In this document: one piece after another, positions 23,467 through 31,592 of the stretch
How the letters are laid out: each line of letters starts with the position of its first letter
How positions within the stretch are numbered: the first letter of the stretch is position 1
Assembly: GCF_008704935.1 (NCBI RefSeq)
Contig: NZ_CP023692.1
Span: forward strand, 7,169,501-7,233,500
DNA: 64,000 nucleotides
Direction of reading: 5' to 3'
Source: Streptomyces vinaceus
GTDB taxonomy: Bacteria > Actinomycetota > Actinomycetes > Streptomycetales > Streptomycetaceae
Notes under the pieces: model-generated
What the model saw: the letters and a program-made list of their open reading frames with translations, nothing else
Database searches by the model: none
Told to the model about the DNA's origin: nothing
Made by a program: the position numbers and the translations under genes

Positions 23467-24975
23467 CTACCGGACGGCGCCGCCCGGTTCGGTCCCGGCG
23501 AGATCGCGGACGGTCGCCATGTCGCTGAACGGCAGGAGTTCCTCGCCCACGATCTGGTGCGGTTCGCTGCCCTTTCCGGCGATCAGGACGATGTCGTCGG
23601 GCCGTGCGGCGGCGAGCGCGAACCCGATGGCCGTGCGGCGGTCGGGGGAGCGCTCGTACGGGGTGCCGGTGGCCGCGATGCCGGGGGCGACCTGGTCCAG
23701 GATCGCCTCGGGGTCCTCGGTGCGGGGGTTGTCCGAGGTCAGGACGCACAGGTCGGAGTGGGTTCCGGCGATCCGGCCCATCTCGGCCCGCTTGGTCGTG
23801 TCCCGGTCACCGCCGCAGCCGAAGACGGTGATGACCCGGCCGCGGGCGAAACCCCGGATGGCCGTGAGCACCTTGTCGAGCGAGTCGGGGGAGTGGGCGT
23901 AGTCCACGATCACCGACGTGCCGGCGGGGGTCACGAAGCGTTCGAACCGGCCCGGTACCGGCGGCATCTGCGCGAGCGCGGCGACCAGCCCGACCAGGTC
24001 GTGCCCCAGGACCCGGCAAGCCGCCACGGCCGCCAGCGCGTTGGACACCGAGAACCGGCCCGGCACCGGGATGGCCGCGGGGTGGGCCCGGCCCGCGTGG
24101 TGCAGGGTGAACCGGGTGCCGGACGCGTCCGCGACCAGGTCCGAGGCGTGGAAGTCGGCCTCCGTGTCGATCCCGTACGTCGTCACCGCCCCCGGCATCA
24201 TCGCCCGGATCCCGGCTCCCACGGCGTCGTCCACGTTGACCACCGCGTGCCGGCACAGCCCCTGGAACAGCCGGAGTTTGGCGTTCGTGTAGCGGTCCAT
24301 CGTGCCGTGGTCGTCCAGGTGGTCCTGGGTCAGATTGGTGAAGACGCCGACGTCGACGAACGTACGGTCCATCCGGTACGTCTGCAGCGCCATCGAGGTG
24401 GCCTCCAGCACCACGCTGCTCGTGGCCCGGTCGCGCATGCGGCCCAGGAGGTACTGCAGGTCGGGCGATTCCGGAGTGGTCAGCACCGAGGGCGGCATCG
24501 GGATCACCTCGTCGCCGATCCTGCTGCCCGCCGTTCCGATGACGCCCACCGAGGCGCCTTCGGAGATCCGCAGCAGCGACTCGACCATGTACGAGATGGA
24601 GGTCTTCCCGTTGGTCCCGGTGACCGCCACCACGTCCATGTGCCGCCCCGGCTCGCCGAAGTAGCGGGAGGAGGCGACGGCGGCGGCCTTGCGGGTGTCG
24701 GCCACCTGTACGACGCACACCGCGGGCGGCAGCTCCCGTCGCGGGGGCACGGTGGCGACTCCCGCCGCGTCGACGAGTACGGCCACCGCCCCGCGCGCGA
24801 GCGCCGCACCGATGGCGGCGGGGCCGCCTCCGCGGTGACCGGGTACGGCGATGAAGAGCGAGCCCGGCACGACCCGGTCGACGTCGAAGGTCGTGGCCGC
24901 GGTGATCCGCGTCGAGGCGGAGTCCCCCTGGATGACGTGGTGCTCGTGGCCGGTCAGCAACCCGCTCAACTGCAC
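23467..24975 (-). CDS. murE: MurE-type UDP-MurNAc-tripeptide ligase, stand-alone paralogue
   Basis: This 502-residue Mur ligase has the full three-domain layout. The UDP-binding N-domain runs to about 110 (STRITAATTFDVDRVVPGSLF). The ATP loop TGTNGKTS is at 119-126, and the C-domain carries DNPRTEDP (DNPR at 415-418), the motif that in MurE selects diaminopimelate over lysine. HSPDSLDKVL and GCGGDRDTTKR are also intact, so it should be active. It is not in a dcw cluster, where the housekeeping murE resides, so it is probably a second copy with a special role, perhaps resistance, sporulation or natural product assembly. The start is GTG at 24975, after GAAGGGA. Confidence 0.88.
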   Translation of the reverse strand: MQLSGLLTGHEHHVIQGDSASTRITAATTFDVDRVVPGSLFIAVPGHRGGGPAAIGAALARGAVAVLVDAAGVATVPPRRELPPAVCVVQVADTRKAAAVASSRYFGEPGRHMDVVAVTGTNGKTSISYMVESLLRISEGASVGVIGTAGSRIGDEVIPMPPSVLTTPESPDLQYLLGRMRDRATSSVVLEATSMALQTYRMDRTFVDVGVFTNLTQDHLDDHGTMDRYTNAKLRLFQGLCRHAVVNVDDAVGAGIRAMMPGAVTTYGIDTEADFHASDLVADASGTRFTLHHAGRAHPAAIPVPGRFSVSNALAAVAACRVLGHDLVGLVAALAQMPPVPGRFERFVTPAGTSVIVDYAHSPDSLDKVLTAIRGFARGRVITVFGCGGDRDTTKRAEMGRIAGTHSDLCVLTSDNPRTEDPEAILDQVAPGIAATGTPYERSPDRRTAIGFALAAARPDDIVLIAGKGSEPHQIVGEELLPFSDMATVRDLAGTEPGGAVR

Positions 24976-25201
24976 GGTGGTCCCTTCGGGAACGTTGGCA
25001 GAGCCGGCGGACGGCCGCCGGCCCTGCGGTGATGGGGTGAGGAGCGGTGGGACGCACCCGGGCCACGGGGCCCCGGGAGGGCCGGGGCGCGGGCACGGTG
25101 GTCCGGCCCGGACGCCGGAGCTGGAGGCGTCCCGGGAAGGGGCGCGCGAAGGCCCGGACGAGGTGGGACGGCGGGCGGGGAAGCGGGCGCGGCGGGAGGC
25201 G

Positions 25202-25363
25202 CTAGCCGTGGCCGTGCGGGGTGCAGCGGCCGACCGTGGGGGCCTCGCCGCCGGCGACGGTCCGCGAGCGGGCGCCCGTCCGGGCCCGACGGGCCGCGAT
25301 GGCCGCACGCGCCGAGGGAGCGGCCTGCGGCAGGCACTCCTCCGTGACGCGTGTGCGGTTCAT
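25202..25363 (-). CDS. Possible small peptide gene upstream of the murE paralogue
   Basis: This 53-residue open frame runs from an ATG at 25363 and ends VGRCTPHGHG. TACACT sits 6 bases upstream of the ATG, as a -10 would for a leaderless message; the -35 is weak and there is no ribosome binding site. The peptide is basic and Ala/Arg-rich in the middle, with Cys10 and Cys47 and a Gly-Gly before the last 14 residues. I recognise no family. It is on the same strand as murE, 226 bases upstream. It could be a real peptide, a leader, or chance. Confidence 0.35.
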   Translation of the reverse strand: MNRTRVTEECLPQAAPSARAAIAARRARTGARSRTVAGGEAPTVGRCTPHGHG

Positions 25364-25480
25364 GGGCCGAGTGTACGGCCGCCCACACCCCCCGAACGCC
25401 ACACCGCCACCGCGGAGCCCCCGTGATGTTCGCTCCGCCGGAGGTGCGCGGCTACCTCGGTGGCGGCGTGCCGGTGGGCG

Positions 25481-26158
25481 TTACGAGGGCTTCGTCGCCG
25501 CATAGGCCGTGACCGTCGCCTTGTTGTCGCACAGGGCGAGGACTCCGTCGTCGAGGGCGGTCTGGTGCGCGCCCGCGCCCGGGACCCCGACGACGAGCGT
25601 GGGGAAGGAGGCGGGCGTGGCGCCGGACTCGCAGTATCCGTCGGCCTCGCCCTGCACGTTGACGAACGTCAGTTTGGTCCAGGCGCGGGCGCCCGGAGCC
25701 AGGGACACCAAGGTCGCCGAGCCGCTGTGGGCCGTCGTGAGCGGCACGTTCTTGTCCGGGGATCCGTTGCCCGCACCCGCGACGGTGGGGAAGCCCTGCA
25801 GCGTGCAGGTGCTCTTCGAGACGTTGGCGACGGCGACGATCGCGGCGCCGGTTCCCGTGCCAGGCGGCCGGACGGCAGCCTGGCGGGCCTCCGTGACCTT
25901 CACGTCGTCGCTCGTGCAGGGCTTCGCCTTGCCACCGGACACGGTGGGGGAGACCGAGGCCGCCGGCTTCGCCGAGCCCGTGCCGCCGGCGCCGCTGCCG
26001 CCCGCGGTGGCCCCGGGAACCGGCGACTGCACGGACTGCGAAGGCTCGCCGGCCGCGCCGGCGTCGCCGGACGGCGTGCAGCCGGTCATCAGGGCGGCGG
26101 CCGCGGCCGCGGCCGCCAGCACGGACGCGGTCCGCCGGACGCCTGCTGTGTACTGCAT
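25481..26158 (-). CDS. DUF4232 lipoprotein
   Basis: This 225-residue secreted lipoprotein has a twin-arginine-free signal peptide (VRRTASVLAAAAAAAALM) ending in the lipobox MTGC at about residue 27. A Ser/Gly/Ala-rich linker leads to a DUF4232 domain from about 75 (CTSDDVKVTEARQAA to the C-terminus). This domain is a beta-sandwich with paired cysteines (CTLQGFPTV, YCESG, ALCDNK) found on many actinobacterial surface proteins of unknown function. GGAGG precedes the ATG at 26158. It stands alone. Confidence 0.88.
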   Translation of the reverse strand: MQYTAGVRRTASVLAAAAAAAALMTGCTPSGDAGAAGEPSQSVQSPVPGATAGGSGAGGTGSAKPAASVSPTVSGGKAKPCTSDDVKVTEARQAAVRPPGTGTGAAIVAVANVSKSTCTLQGFPTVAGAGNGSPDKNVPLTTAHSGSATLVSLAPGARAWTKLTFVNVQGEADGYCESGATPASFPTLVVGVPGAGAHQTALDDGVLALCDNKATVTAYAATKPS

Positions 26159-26316
26159 GGGGAACCTCCCGAGGATGACGACCGGTGCTGCGCCGGCCCG
26201 TACGCCGACAGGCACGACAAAGCGGCCGGCAGGAGTTCCCGTGGCTACAGCGCTGTGCCGCTCCGGTGACACGACCATGACGTACGGGCCCCGCCGCCCG
26301 CCGGTCAGGGGCGGGA

Positions 26317-26541
26317 TCAGCCGCCGCCCCGGTGGAGGAAGAGAAGGAGGTTGTTCGCCTGGGCAGGGGTCAGGTCAACGGGAACGCGGTGGGGGGCCGC
26401 TCGCCCCTCGGTGATGGCGAGGAGGCAGTCCTCGGCCTGCTCGGGCGGGACGCTGTCGAGGATTTCATTGATCAGTTTCATCATCTGCTCGTCGGAGAGT
26501 GCTTCGGGATCGTCCGGGCTCTGCGGCTTCTTCTCGTCCAT
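26317..26541 (-). CDS. Small acidic protein of unknown function
   Basis: This 74-residue acidic helical protein (EALSDEQMMKLINEILDSVP and PAQANNLLLFLHRGGG) has good codon bias. Its ATG at 26541 has GGCCGGAA upstream. I recognise no family. It lies between the lipoprotein and a short secreted-type frame. Confidence 0.5.
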   Translation of the reverse strand: MDEKKPQSPDDPEALSDEQMMKLINEILDSVPPEQAEDCLLAITEGRAAPHRVPVDLTPAQANNLLLFLHRGGG

Positions 26542-26607
26542 TTCCGGCCTTCAGTCGAGGTAGGTGTAGGGGAGCGGGTTCATCAGCTGTCCGCGAGGGG
26601 TCGCGGC

Positions 26608-26829
26608 CTAGACGGAGACGGTTGCCGCCGCGGGCCACTCGGGGGCGGTGGCGATGAGGGCGGTCGCGCTGAGCGCCACCACGTCGGCGCCCTCTTCGCC
26701 GGTGAAGCAGCCGCCCGGCCCGAGGCTGCCGAAGACCACCCGGGTGTAGCGGGTGAGGCCGGTGCCGGACACGGTGCACAAGGACGGGGCGGCGAGCAGG
26801 AGCGCGGTTCGACGGCGGGTACGCGGCAC
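26608..26829 (-). CDS. Possible small secreted protein
   Basis: This 73-residue frame runs from a GTG at 26829 preceded by GGAAGG. It starts PRTRRRTALLLAAPSLCTVS, which resembles a signal peptide, and continues with a short Gly- and Ala-rich mature part containing one further cysteine (GPGGCFTGEEG). I recognise no family. It is near the confidence limit, being short and in a GC-rich context where chance frames are long. Confidence 0.4.
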   Translation of the reverse strand: MPRTRRRTALLLAAPSLCTVSGTGLTRYTRVVFGSLGPGGCFTGEEGADVVALSATALIATAPEWPAAATVSV

Positions 26830-26846
26830 GGCGGAGCCTTCCGGTG

Positions 26847-26881
26847 GGGCGGGCCGGGACCGTCCCGGTCCCGGCCCGCCC
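26847..26881 (-). terminator. Hairpin terminator of the DUF3817 operon
   Basis: A perfect 16-base inverted repeat (26847-26862 and 26866-26881) with a 3-base loop lies downstream of the gene ending at 27004. Confidence 0.8.
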
Positions 26882-27003
26882 ATCATGGGGAGGTCATACC
26901 ATGCGAAGCCAGGACAAAGAGCTCATGTCGCCCGCGATCCGGCCTGGGTGTTCGTGCTCCGCCGCGGATCGGCGGGCCGGTACCGGCGCGGGCGGTCCGG
27001 CGT

Positions 27004-27276
27004 TCAGTGCGGAGCGGTACGCGCGGGCGCGGCCAGGCGGCGCAGGGCGAGCATGCCCCCGATGCCGGGGATCACGGCGAGGAGCGTGACGGTGCGGTCC
27101 GGGCCGGCCTCCCGCGCGGCCGCGATGAGGGCGATCAGGTAGGCGCAGCCGTGGAGGGGGCCGATCGCCGAGGCGACCGCCTCCTGGTGCAGGAAGGCGA
27201 CGTTGACGAGCAGCACCGACAGGGAGAGGAGTTCGACGGGCGCGCTGAGGCGCAGGAGTCGGCTGGGCGGGTGCAT
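27004..27276 (-). CDS. DUF3817 integral membrane protein
   Basis: This 90-residue protein has three predicted membrane segments. LHGCAYLIALIAAA in the middle matches the histidine-glycine segment of the DUF3817 family, and a basic C-terminus follows. It is the second gene of a two-gene unit: its ATG is two bases after the stop of the upstream membrane gene. The function is not known. Confidence 0.8.
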   Translation of the reverse strand: MHPPSRLLRLSAPVELLSLSVLLVNVAFLHQEAVASAIGPLHGCAYLIALIAAAREAGPDRTVTLLAVIPGIGGMLALRRLAAPARTAPH

Positions 27277-27278
27277 GG

Positions 27279-27758
27279 TCAGGCTCCAGTGGTGGATCCG
27301 GGGCGGATGATCATCAGGAGCGTCACCGTGGCCCAGAGAAGGTTGAACACGCCCGTGAACATGCCGAGTTGTCCGGCGACACGCCGGACGAGCGCGAGAT
27401 CCGGCGTCTCGTCCGCGCCGTCGAGGGCGGCCAGGGCCGAGCCCTGGTGGGGAAGGATGAGGGCACCGAGCACGACCGCGGCCAGGACCGTGAGGGCGAT
27501 CGAGGTGACGAGCCAGGCGCTGCCCAGGACGTGGAGGCTGTGGGCGGTCGCGAGGCCGAACACCGGAACCACCACCGCGATCACGGCGTAGACCCGGCAG
27601 ACGCGGTGCAGCGTGCGGACGGTGGCGAGGTGGGCGGGGTCGCCCGGTGCGGCCGCGGCGCTGCGGGCGGCGGGCGGGAACATGCCGGCGGCCACGGTGA
27701 CCGGGCCGATGGTGATGATGGCCGCCAGGACGTGCACGGCGAGGAGGAGTTTCGTCAC
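27279..27758 (-). CDS. Four-helix integral membrane protein (DUF2269-like)
   Basis: This 159-residue protein has four hydrophobic helices, starting KLLLAVHVLAAIITIGPVTV. The histidine in helix 1 and the ITIGPV turn resemble the DUF2269 group of predicted membrane proteins. The start is GTG at 27758. It is co-transcribed with the DUF3817 gene (2-base gap), and the pairing suggests a small heterodimeric membrane module of unknown role. Confidence 0.7.
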   Translation of the reverse strand: MTKLLLAVHVLAAIITIGPVTVAAGMFPPAARSAAAAPGDPAHLATVRTLHRVCRVYAVIAVVVPVFGLATAHSLHVLGSAWLVTSIALTVLAAVVLGALILPHQGSALAALDGADETPDLALVRRVAGQLGMFTGVFNLLWATVTLLMIIRPGSTTGA

Positions 27759-27806
27759 GGGAGGGCGTTTCCGGGGTGCTCGGGAGTCGGGCGGAGGGGC
27801 TGGTCG

Positions 27807-28493
27807 TCAGAAGGCGGCGGGTACCGGGCCCGTGGCGCGCCAGACCGTACCCCGGCGCTCGTGGTCGAACAGCTGCTCCACCGCGTGCGCGATGCGCGGG
27901 CCGAGTTCACGCTCCAGCAGGTAGAGGCCGAGGTCCAGGCCGGAGGTGACGCCGGCTCCGCTCACCAGGTCCCCGTCGTCGACGACGCGGGCGTCGATCG
28001 CGACGGCGCCGGCCGCATGCAGCAGGTCGAGGCCCAGACGGTTGGTGGTGGCGTGACGGCCTTCGATCAGCCCGGCCATGGCGAGCACCATGGAGCCTCC
28101 GCACACGGTGGCCACGATCGAGTCCGGCCGGTCGAGGGCTTCCTTCAGCAGGGCCGGCAGCCCGGTGGTGACCGTACGGGCCAGCAGCGCGGGGATGGTG
28201 TCCCGGCTGCCCGGCGCGTCCGGGTCCGCCCCGTCGGCCGGCCCGTCCGCGGCGCCGAGCGGTCCCGCCGCTCCCGGTACCAGGAGCAGGTCGGCCCGCT
28301 GCGGGTCGAGGCGGGCGGTCGCCCGCAGGGTGAGCGGCCCGGAGCCGCTGGGCACCTCGCGCGGGCCCTCGGCCGAGACGAGTTCGACGGTCAGCGCGCC
28401 CGGAGCCGCCATCGAGCCGGCGAACAGCACCTCGTACGGGGCGATGACGTCCAGCGGGTCGAAGCCGTCGAACAGCACGATCTGACAGAGCAT
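27807..28493 (-). CDS. DJ-1/PfpI family protein
   Basis: This 228-residue protein has the flavodoxin-like DJ-1/PfpI fold. It opens QIVLFDGFDPLDVIAPYEVL and has the nucleophile elbow VATVCGGSMVLA with the cysteine followed by GGS, as in isonitrile hydratase-like and GlxA sensor domains. TTNRLGLDLLH and GAGVTSGLDLGLYLLE complete the signature. There is no DNA-binding domain. The gene is divergent from the GlxA-type regulator, which has the same fold plus an AraC domain. The enzyme activity is unproven. Confidence 0.87.
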   Translation of the reverse strand: MLCQIVLFDGFDPLDVIAPYEVLFAGSMAAPGALTVELVSAEGPREVPSGSGPLTLRATARLDPQRADLLLVPGAAGPLGAADGPADGADPDAPGSRDTIPALLARTVTTGLPALLKEALDRPDSIVATVCGGSMVLAMAGLIEGRHATTNRLGLDLLHAAGAVAIDARVVDDGDLVSGAGVTSGLDLGLYLLERELGPRIAHAVEQLFDHERRGTVWRATGPVPAAF

Positions 28494-28678
28494 CGGCAAG
28501 GGTCCTCTCCAGGGGGTGGGACACCCCACGCGGGGTGCCGGAGCCGACGGTAGTCACCGCCATCGGCGATCAGCAGTGGCTGGATTGCCAGCTTCCACCG
28601 GATTCCGGCCAGGCCGGAAGGCGGCTGTTCCGTGCCCCTTCCCGGCCGCCGGACGGGCGAGGTGCCGCGATCGGCGGC

Positions 28679-28707
28679 TTGGCCGGAATGCGGGGCAGCC
28701 CTAGGGT
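28679..28707 (+). promoter_or_regulatory. Promoter of the GlxA-type regulator (leaderless)
   Basis: TTGGCC (28679-28684), a 17-base spacer and TAGGGT (28702-28707) form a good vegetative promoter. Only 6 bases separate the -10 from the ATG at 28714 and there is no ribosome binding site, so the transcript is probably leaderless. Confidence 0.6.
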
Positions 28708-28713
28708 TGGGCC

Positions 28714-29667
28714 ATGCATACCGTGGCCGTCCTCGCACTGGACGGAGTCATCGCCTTCGACCTGTCCACTCCCATCGAGGTCTTCGGACGCACCCGGCTG
28801 CCCGGCGGCCGCCCCGCCTACCGCGTCCGCGTCTGCGCGGCCGCGGGCGAGGTGGACGCGGGCGCGTTCACCCTCAAGGCGCCCTGGCCGCTCCGGACCC
28901 TCGCGGAGGCGGACACGATCGTGCTGCCCGGCGTCGCCGACCCCGACGTGCCGTTCCCGCCCGAGGTCCTCGACGCGCTGCGCGAGGCCGCCGGACGCGG
29001 CACCCGCATCGCCTCGATCTGCACCGGCGCCTTCGTACTCGCCGCCACCGGCCTGCTCGACGGGCTGCGCGCCACCACCCACTGGGTGGCCGCCCCGCTG
29101 CTGGCCGCCCGGTACCCGGCGATCGAGGTGGATCCGGACGTGCTCTACGTGGACAACGGGCAGTTCCTGACCTCGGCCGGAGCCGCCGCAGGACTGGACC
29201 TGTCCCTGCACCTGATCCGGCGTGACCACGGCTCGGCCGTCGCCGCGGACGCCGCCAGGCTGTCCGTCATGCCGCTGGAACGCGACGGCGGGCAGGCGCA
29301 GTTCATCGTCCACGAGCACCCGCCCGCCCCGCGCGGATCCACGCTGGAGCCGCTGCTGCGCTGGATGGAGGAGAACGCCCGCTGCGAGCTCACGCTGGAC
29401 GAGGTCGCCGCGCGGGCCGGGATGAGCGTACGCACTCTGAACCGCCGCTTTCGCGAGCACACCGGCACCTCGCCCCTCCAGTGGCTGCACCGTGCCCGGG
29501 TCCGTCAGGCCCAGTACCTGCTGGAGACCACCGGCCACCCCGTCGAGCGGATCGCCTCCCAGGTCGGCTTCGGCTCGCCCACCGCCTTCCGGGACCGCTT
29601 CCGGCGCATCACCGGCACGAGTCCGAACGCCTACCGTCGCGCCTTCCAGGGCCAGGCCGCGCGGTGA
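28714..29667 (+). CDS. GlxA family transcriptional regulator (DJ-1/PfpI plus AraC HTH)
   Basis: This 317-residue protein joins a DJ-1/PfpI-like N-domain (about residues 1-175, with SICTGAFVLAATGLLDG at the cysteine elbow) to a C-terminal AraC-type double helix-turn-helix (about 220-315). The latter reads LTLDEVAARAGMSVRTLNRR and HPVERIASQVGFGSPTAFRD. GlxA regulators respond to small nitrogenous metabolites in characterised cases. It is divergent from the DJ-1/PfpI gene, which it probably controls. Confidence 0.92.
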   Translation: MHTVAVLALDGVIAFDLSTPIEVFGRTRLPGGRPAYRVRVCAAAGEVDAGAFTLKAPWPLRTLAEADTIVLPGVADPDVPFPPEVLDALREAAGRGTRIASICTGAFVLAATGLLDGLRATTHWVAAPLLAARYPAIEVDPDVLYVDNGQFLTSAGAAAGLDLSLHLIRRDHGSAVAADAARLSVMPLERDGGQAQFIVHEHPPAPRGSTLEPLLRWMEENARCELTLDEVAARAGMSVRTLNRRFREHTGTSPLQWLHRARVRQAQYLLETTGHPVERIASQVGFGSPTAFRDRFRRITGTSPNAYRRAFQGQAAR

Positions 29668-29703
29668 CCCCGGCCTTCCGGCTCCACCGCCCCGCCCCTG
29701 AGC

Positions 29704-31332
29704 TCACCCCAGGGTGAACAGGAAATTGGCGGAGTTGTAGTAGTCGGGCAGCTGCACCAGCGCCGAACCCTGGCGCGGGGGATCGGACTTGGGCCAGTTC
29801 CGCGGGCCCAGCAGGTGGTCGGCGTAGTCGCTCCTGGAGACCGGGGGCACGAACCAGAGCCGGAAGGCGCCGGATCGTCCGGCCTGCTCGGACTTCCAGA
29901 GCTGCGTCTCACGGCCGGGGCCGGAGCGGCAGGCGCGCAGGGTGACGTCGACGACGTTCCCGCCGGCGCCGGTTCCGTCGAGGCAGGTCCCGGTGCCCGT
30001 GTTCCGGAACTGGTACGTGTTGCGGCCGGCGGGCAGGCGCTGCCAGCCCTGGGACGCTTCGCCGGTGCACGCCTGGAGCCGCAGCGGCCCTTCGGAACCG
30101 CTGCCGGCGAAGCCCACGCACAGACCCGACGCGGTGTTGACCAGGCGCAGCCCGGTGGGGGCGGGGGTCGGCGAGGGCGCCGCGGAGGACGGCGCGGGGG
30201 TGGCGGGGGTGGAGGGGGCGGCGACGCCCGACACGGGGAGGCCGATGGACACGATCGGGGGCGCCGACTCCGTCGCGTCCGGCAGCGGGTACGGGTCCGG
30301 CTCCTCGCTCGGCTTCGGGCTCGCGACCATGGGTACCGGCGCCGCTTGTTCGATCCGCTCCTCGGCCGGCAGCAGGGCGAACGCGGTGAGCGTCGTGCCC
30401 GCGACGGCCGCCGCCGCGGTCCACTTCGGCGCGCCGAACCGCGCCGCGGCCAGCTTGAGACCGACCACCTTGCCCGCCGCCAGGTGGTGCGCGCCGTGCG
30501 CACCGGCGGACAGCACGGAGGAGGCGGGGTGCCACAGCAGGATCCCGGCCGGCAGCAGGGCGCCCAACCGGTTGTTGACGGCCCGCAGATCACGCTCGGC
30601 CCGTCCGCACTCCCCGCACGCCCGCAGATGGCGTGACAGGTCCCTGGTGATGCGCTTGCCCGGCCGACGCAGCGCGGCGGCGAGCAGGCCGCCGTAGTGC
30701 CGGCACTCGTCGCTCGCGCTCTCGTCCAGGTGGGCGCGCAGGTACGCCTCGCGCAGGCCCTCGCGGGCGCGCGCCGCCAGCGAGCCGACGCCGCCCGCCG
30801 ATATCCCGAGGCGCCGGGCCGTCTCGGCCGCGGGCTCGCTCTCCACGACCGCGTGCCACAGGACGGCCTGCCAGCGCTCGGGCAGCGACCGGAACGCGCG
30901 CAGGACCAGCGAGCCCTCCTCGGCCGCCAGCGCGGCGCCTTCGACGTCCTGGTCGTCGGACAGACCGGCGGCCCACGTGTCGAAGTCGTCCGACAGCTGG
31001 GTGCGGGCGCCCCGGCGCGCCCATTCGACCGCGACCCGGCGCACGCAGGTCAACAGGTACGCCCGCCAGGCGTACTCGGGGCCGGCCCCCCAGGCGACGG
31101 CCCGGTAGGTGCGGGCGAAGGCCTCGGCCGCGAGGTCGCCGGCGGTGGCCGGGTCGCGGCTGCAGGTGCGCGCGTAGGCGAGTACGGAGTCGTGGTGACG
31201 GGCGAACACCTCGCCCATCACGTCGCCGACGTCGGCACCCGACGCCGGGTCCCGCTCGCGGAGCAGCGCGCAGAGCTCCGCGTCGCTGAGGTCGTGGAGG
31301 TCCTGCCGGCGGGCAGTTCCCGATGTGCTCAA
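29704..31332 (-). CDS. ECF sigma factor fused to zinc finger, membrane helix and ricin-type lectin domain
   Basis: This 542-residue protein combines a sigma factor and a sensor in one chain. Sigma region 2 lies at about 45-110 (DLAAEAFARTYRAVAW) and region 4 at about 140-195 (LPERWQAVLWHAVVE, RRLGISAGGVGSLAARAREG). A zinc-binding anti-sigma-like segment has C210, H235, C239 and C242 (H-x3-C-x2-C). One membrane helix spans about 304-322, then comes a Pro/Ser-rich spacer. The C-terminal beta-trefoil (394 to about 500) carries two QxW motifs (QGW 428-430, QLW 477-479). The lectin part should be outside the cell. The likely start is TTG at 31332, with GGGAG five bases upstream. Confidence 0.85.
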   Translation of the reverse strand: MSTSGTARRQDLHDLSDAELCALLRERDPASGADVGDVMGEVFARHHDSVLAYARTCSRDPATAGDLAAEAFARTYRAVAWGAGPEYAWRAYLLTCVRRVAVEWARRGARTQLSDDFDTWAAGLSDDQDVEGAALAAEEGSLVLRAFRSLPERWQAVLWHAVVESEPAAETARRLGISAGGVGSLAARAREGLREAYLRAHLDESASDECRHYGGLLAAALRRPGKRITRDLSRHLRACGECGRAERDLRAVNNRLGALLPAGILLWHPASSVLSAGAHGAHHLAAGKVVGLKLAAARFGAPKWTAAAAVAGTTLTAFALLPAEERIEQAAPVPMVASPKPSEEPDPYPLPDATESAPPIVSIGLPVSGVAAPSTPATPAPSSAAPSPTPAPTGLRLVNTASGLCVGFAGSGSEGPLRLQACTGEASQGWQRLPAGRNTYQFRNTGTGTCLDGTGAGGNVVDVTLRACRSGPGRETQLWKSEQAGRSGAFRLWFVPPVSRSDYADHLLGPRNWPKSDPPRQGSALVQLPDYYNSANFLFTLG

Positions 31333-31563
31333 CCTTGCTCCCGTTGACTTGCTGATGGCCGGCGTGGCGAATGCCAGGCAGGTGGGCAGTGGGGTGCGAC
31401 GCTGCGCCCGGCCGGAATTCGCGCAAGTGTGCACGCTCCGGGGGTCCGTGGGCAACCGTGCCCTCGGGGACTGTCCGGCCTGACGCATTTTCAGTAAAGG
31501 CCTGGCAAAGCGGCGGGAGCGTGCCGAGGTCAAGCCCTCTCCCGAAGGGGATGCGGGTTGTTC

Positions 31564-31579
31564 TTGAATGGTCGCTCAT
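31564..31579 (+). promoter_or_regulatory. Operator-like site before the TetR gene
   Basis: TTGAATGGTCGCTCAT lies 14 bases before the regulator's ATG. It matches a site before the oxidoreductase gene (32230-32245) at 13 of 16 positions and has the TGA/TCA two-fold symmetry of TetR operators. Confidence 0.6.
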
Positions 31580-31592
31580 GTATTTTTCTCAC

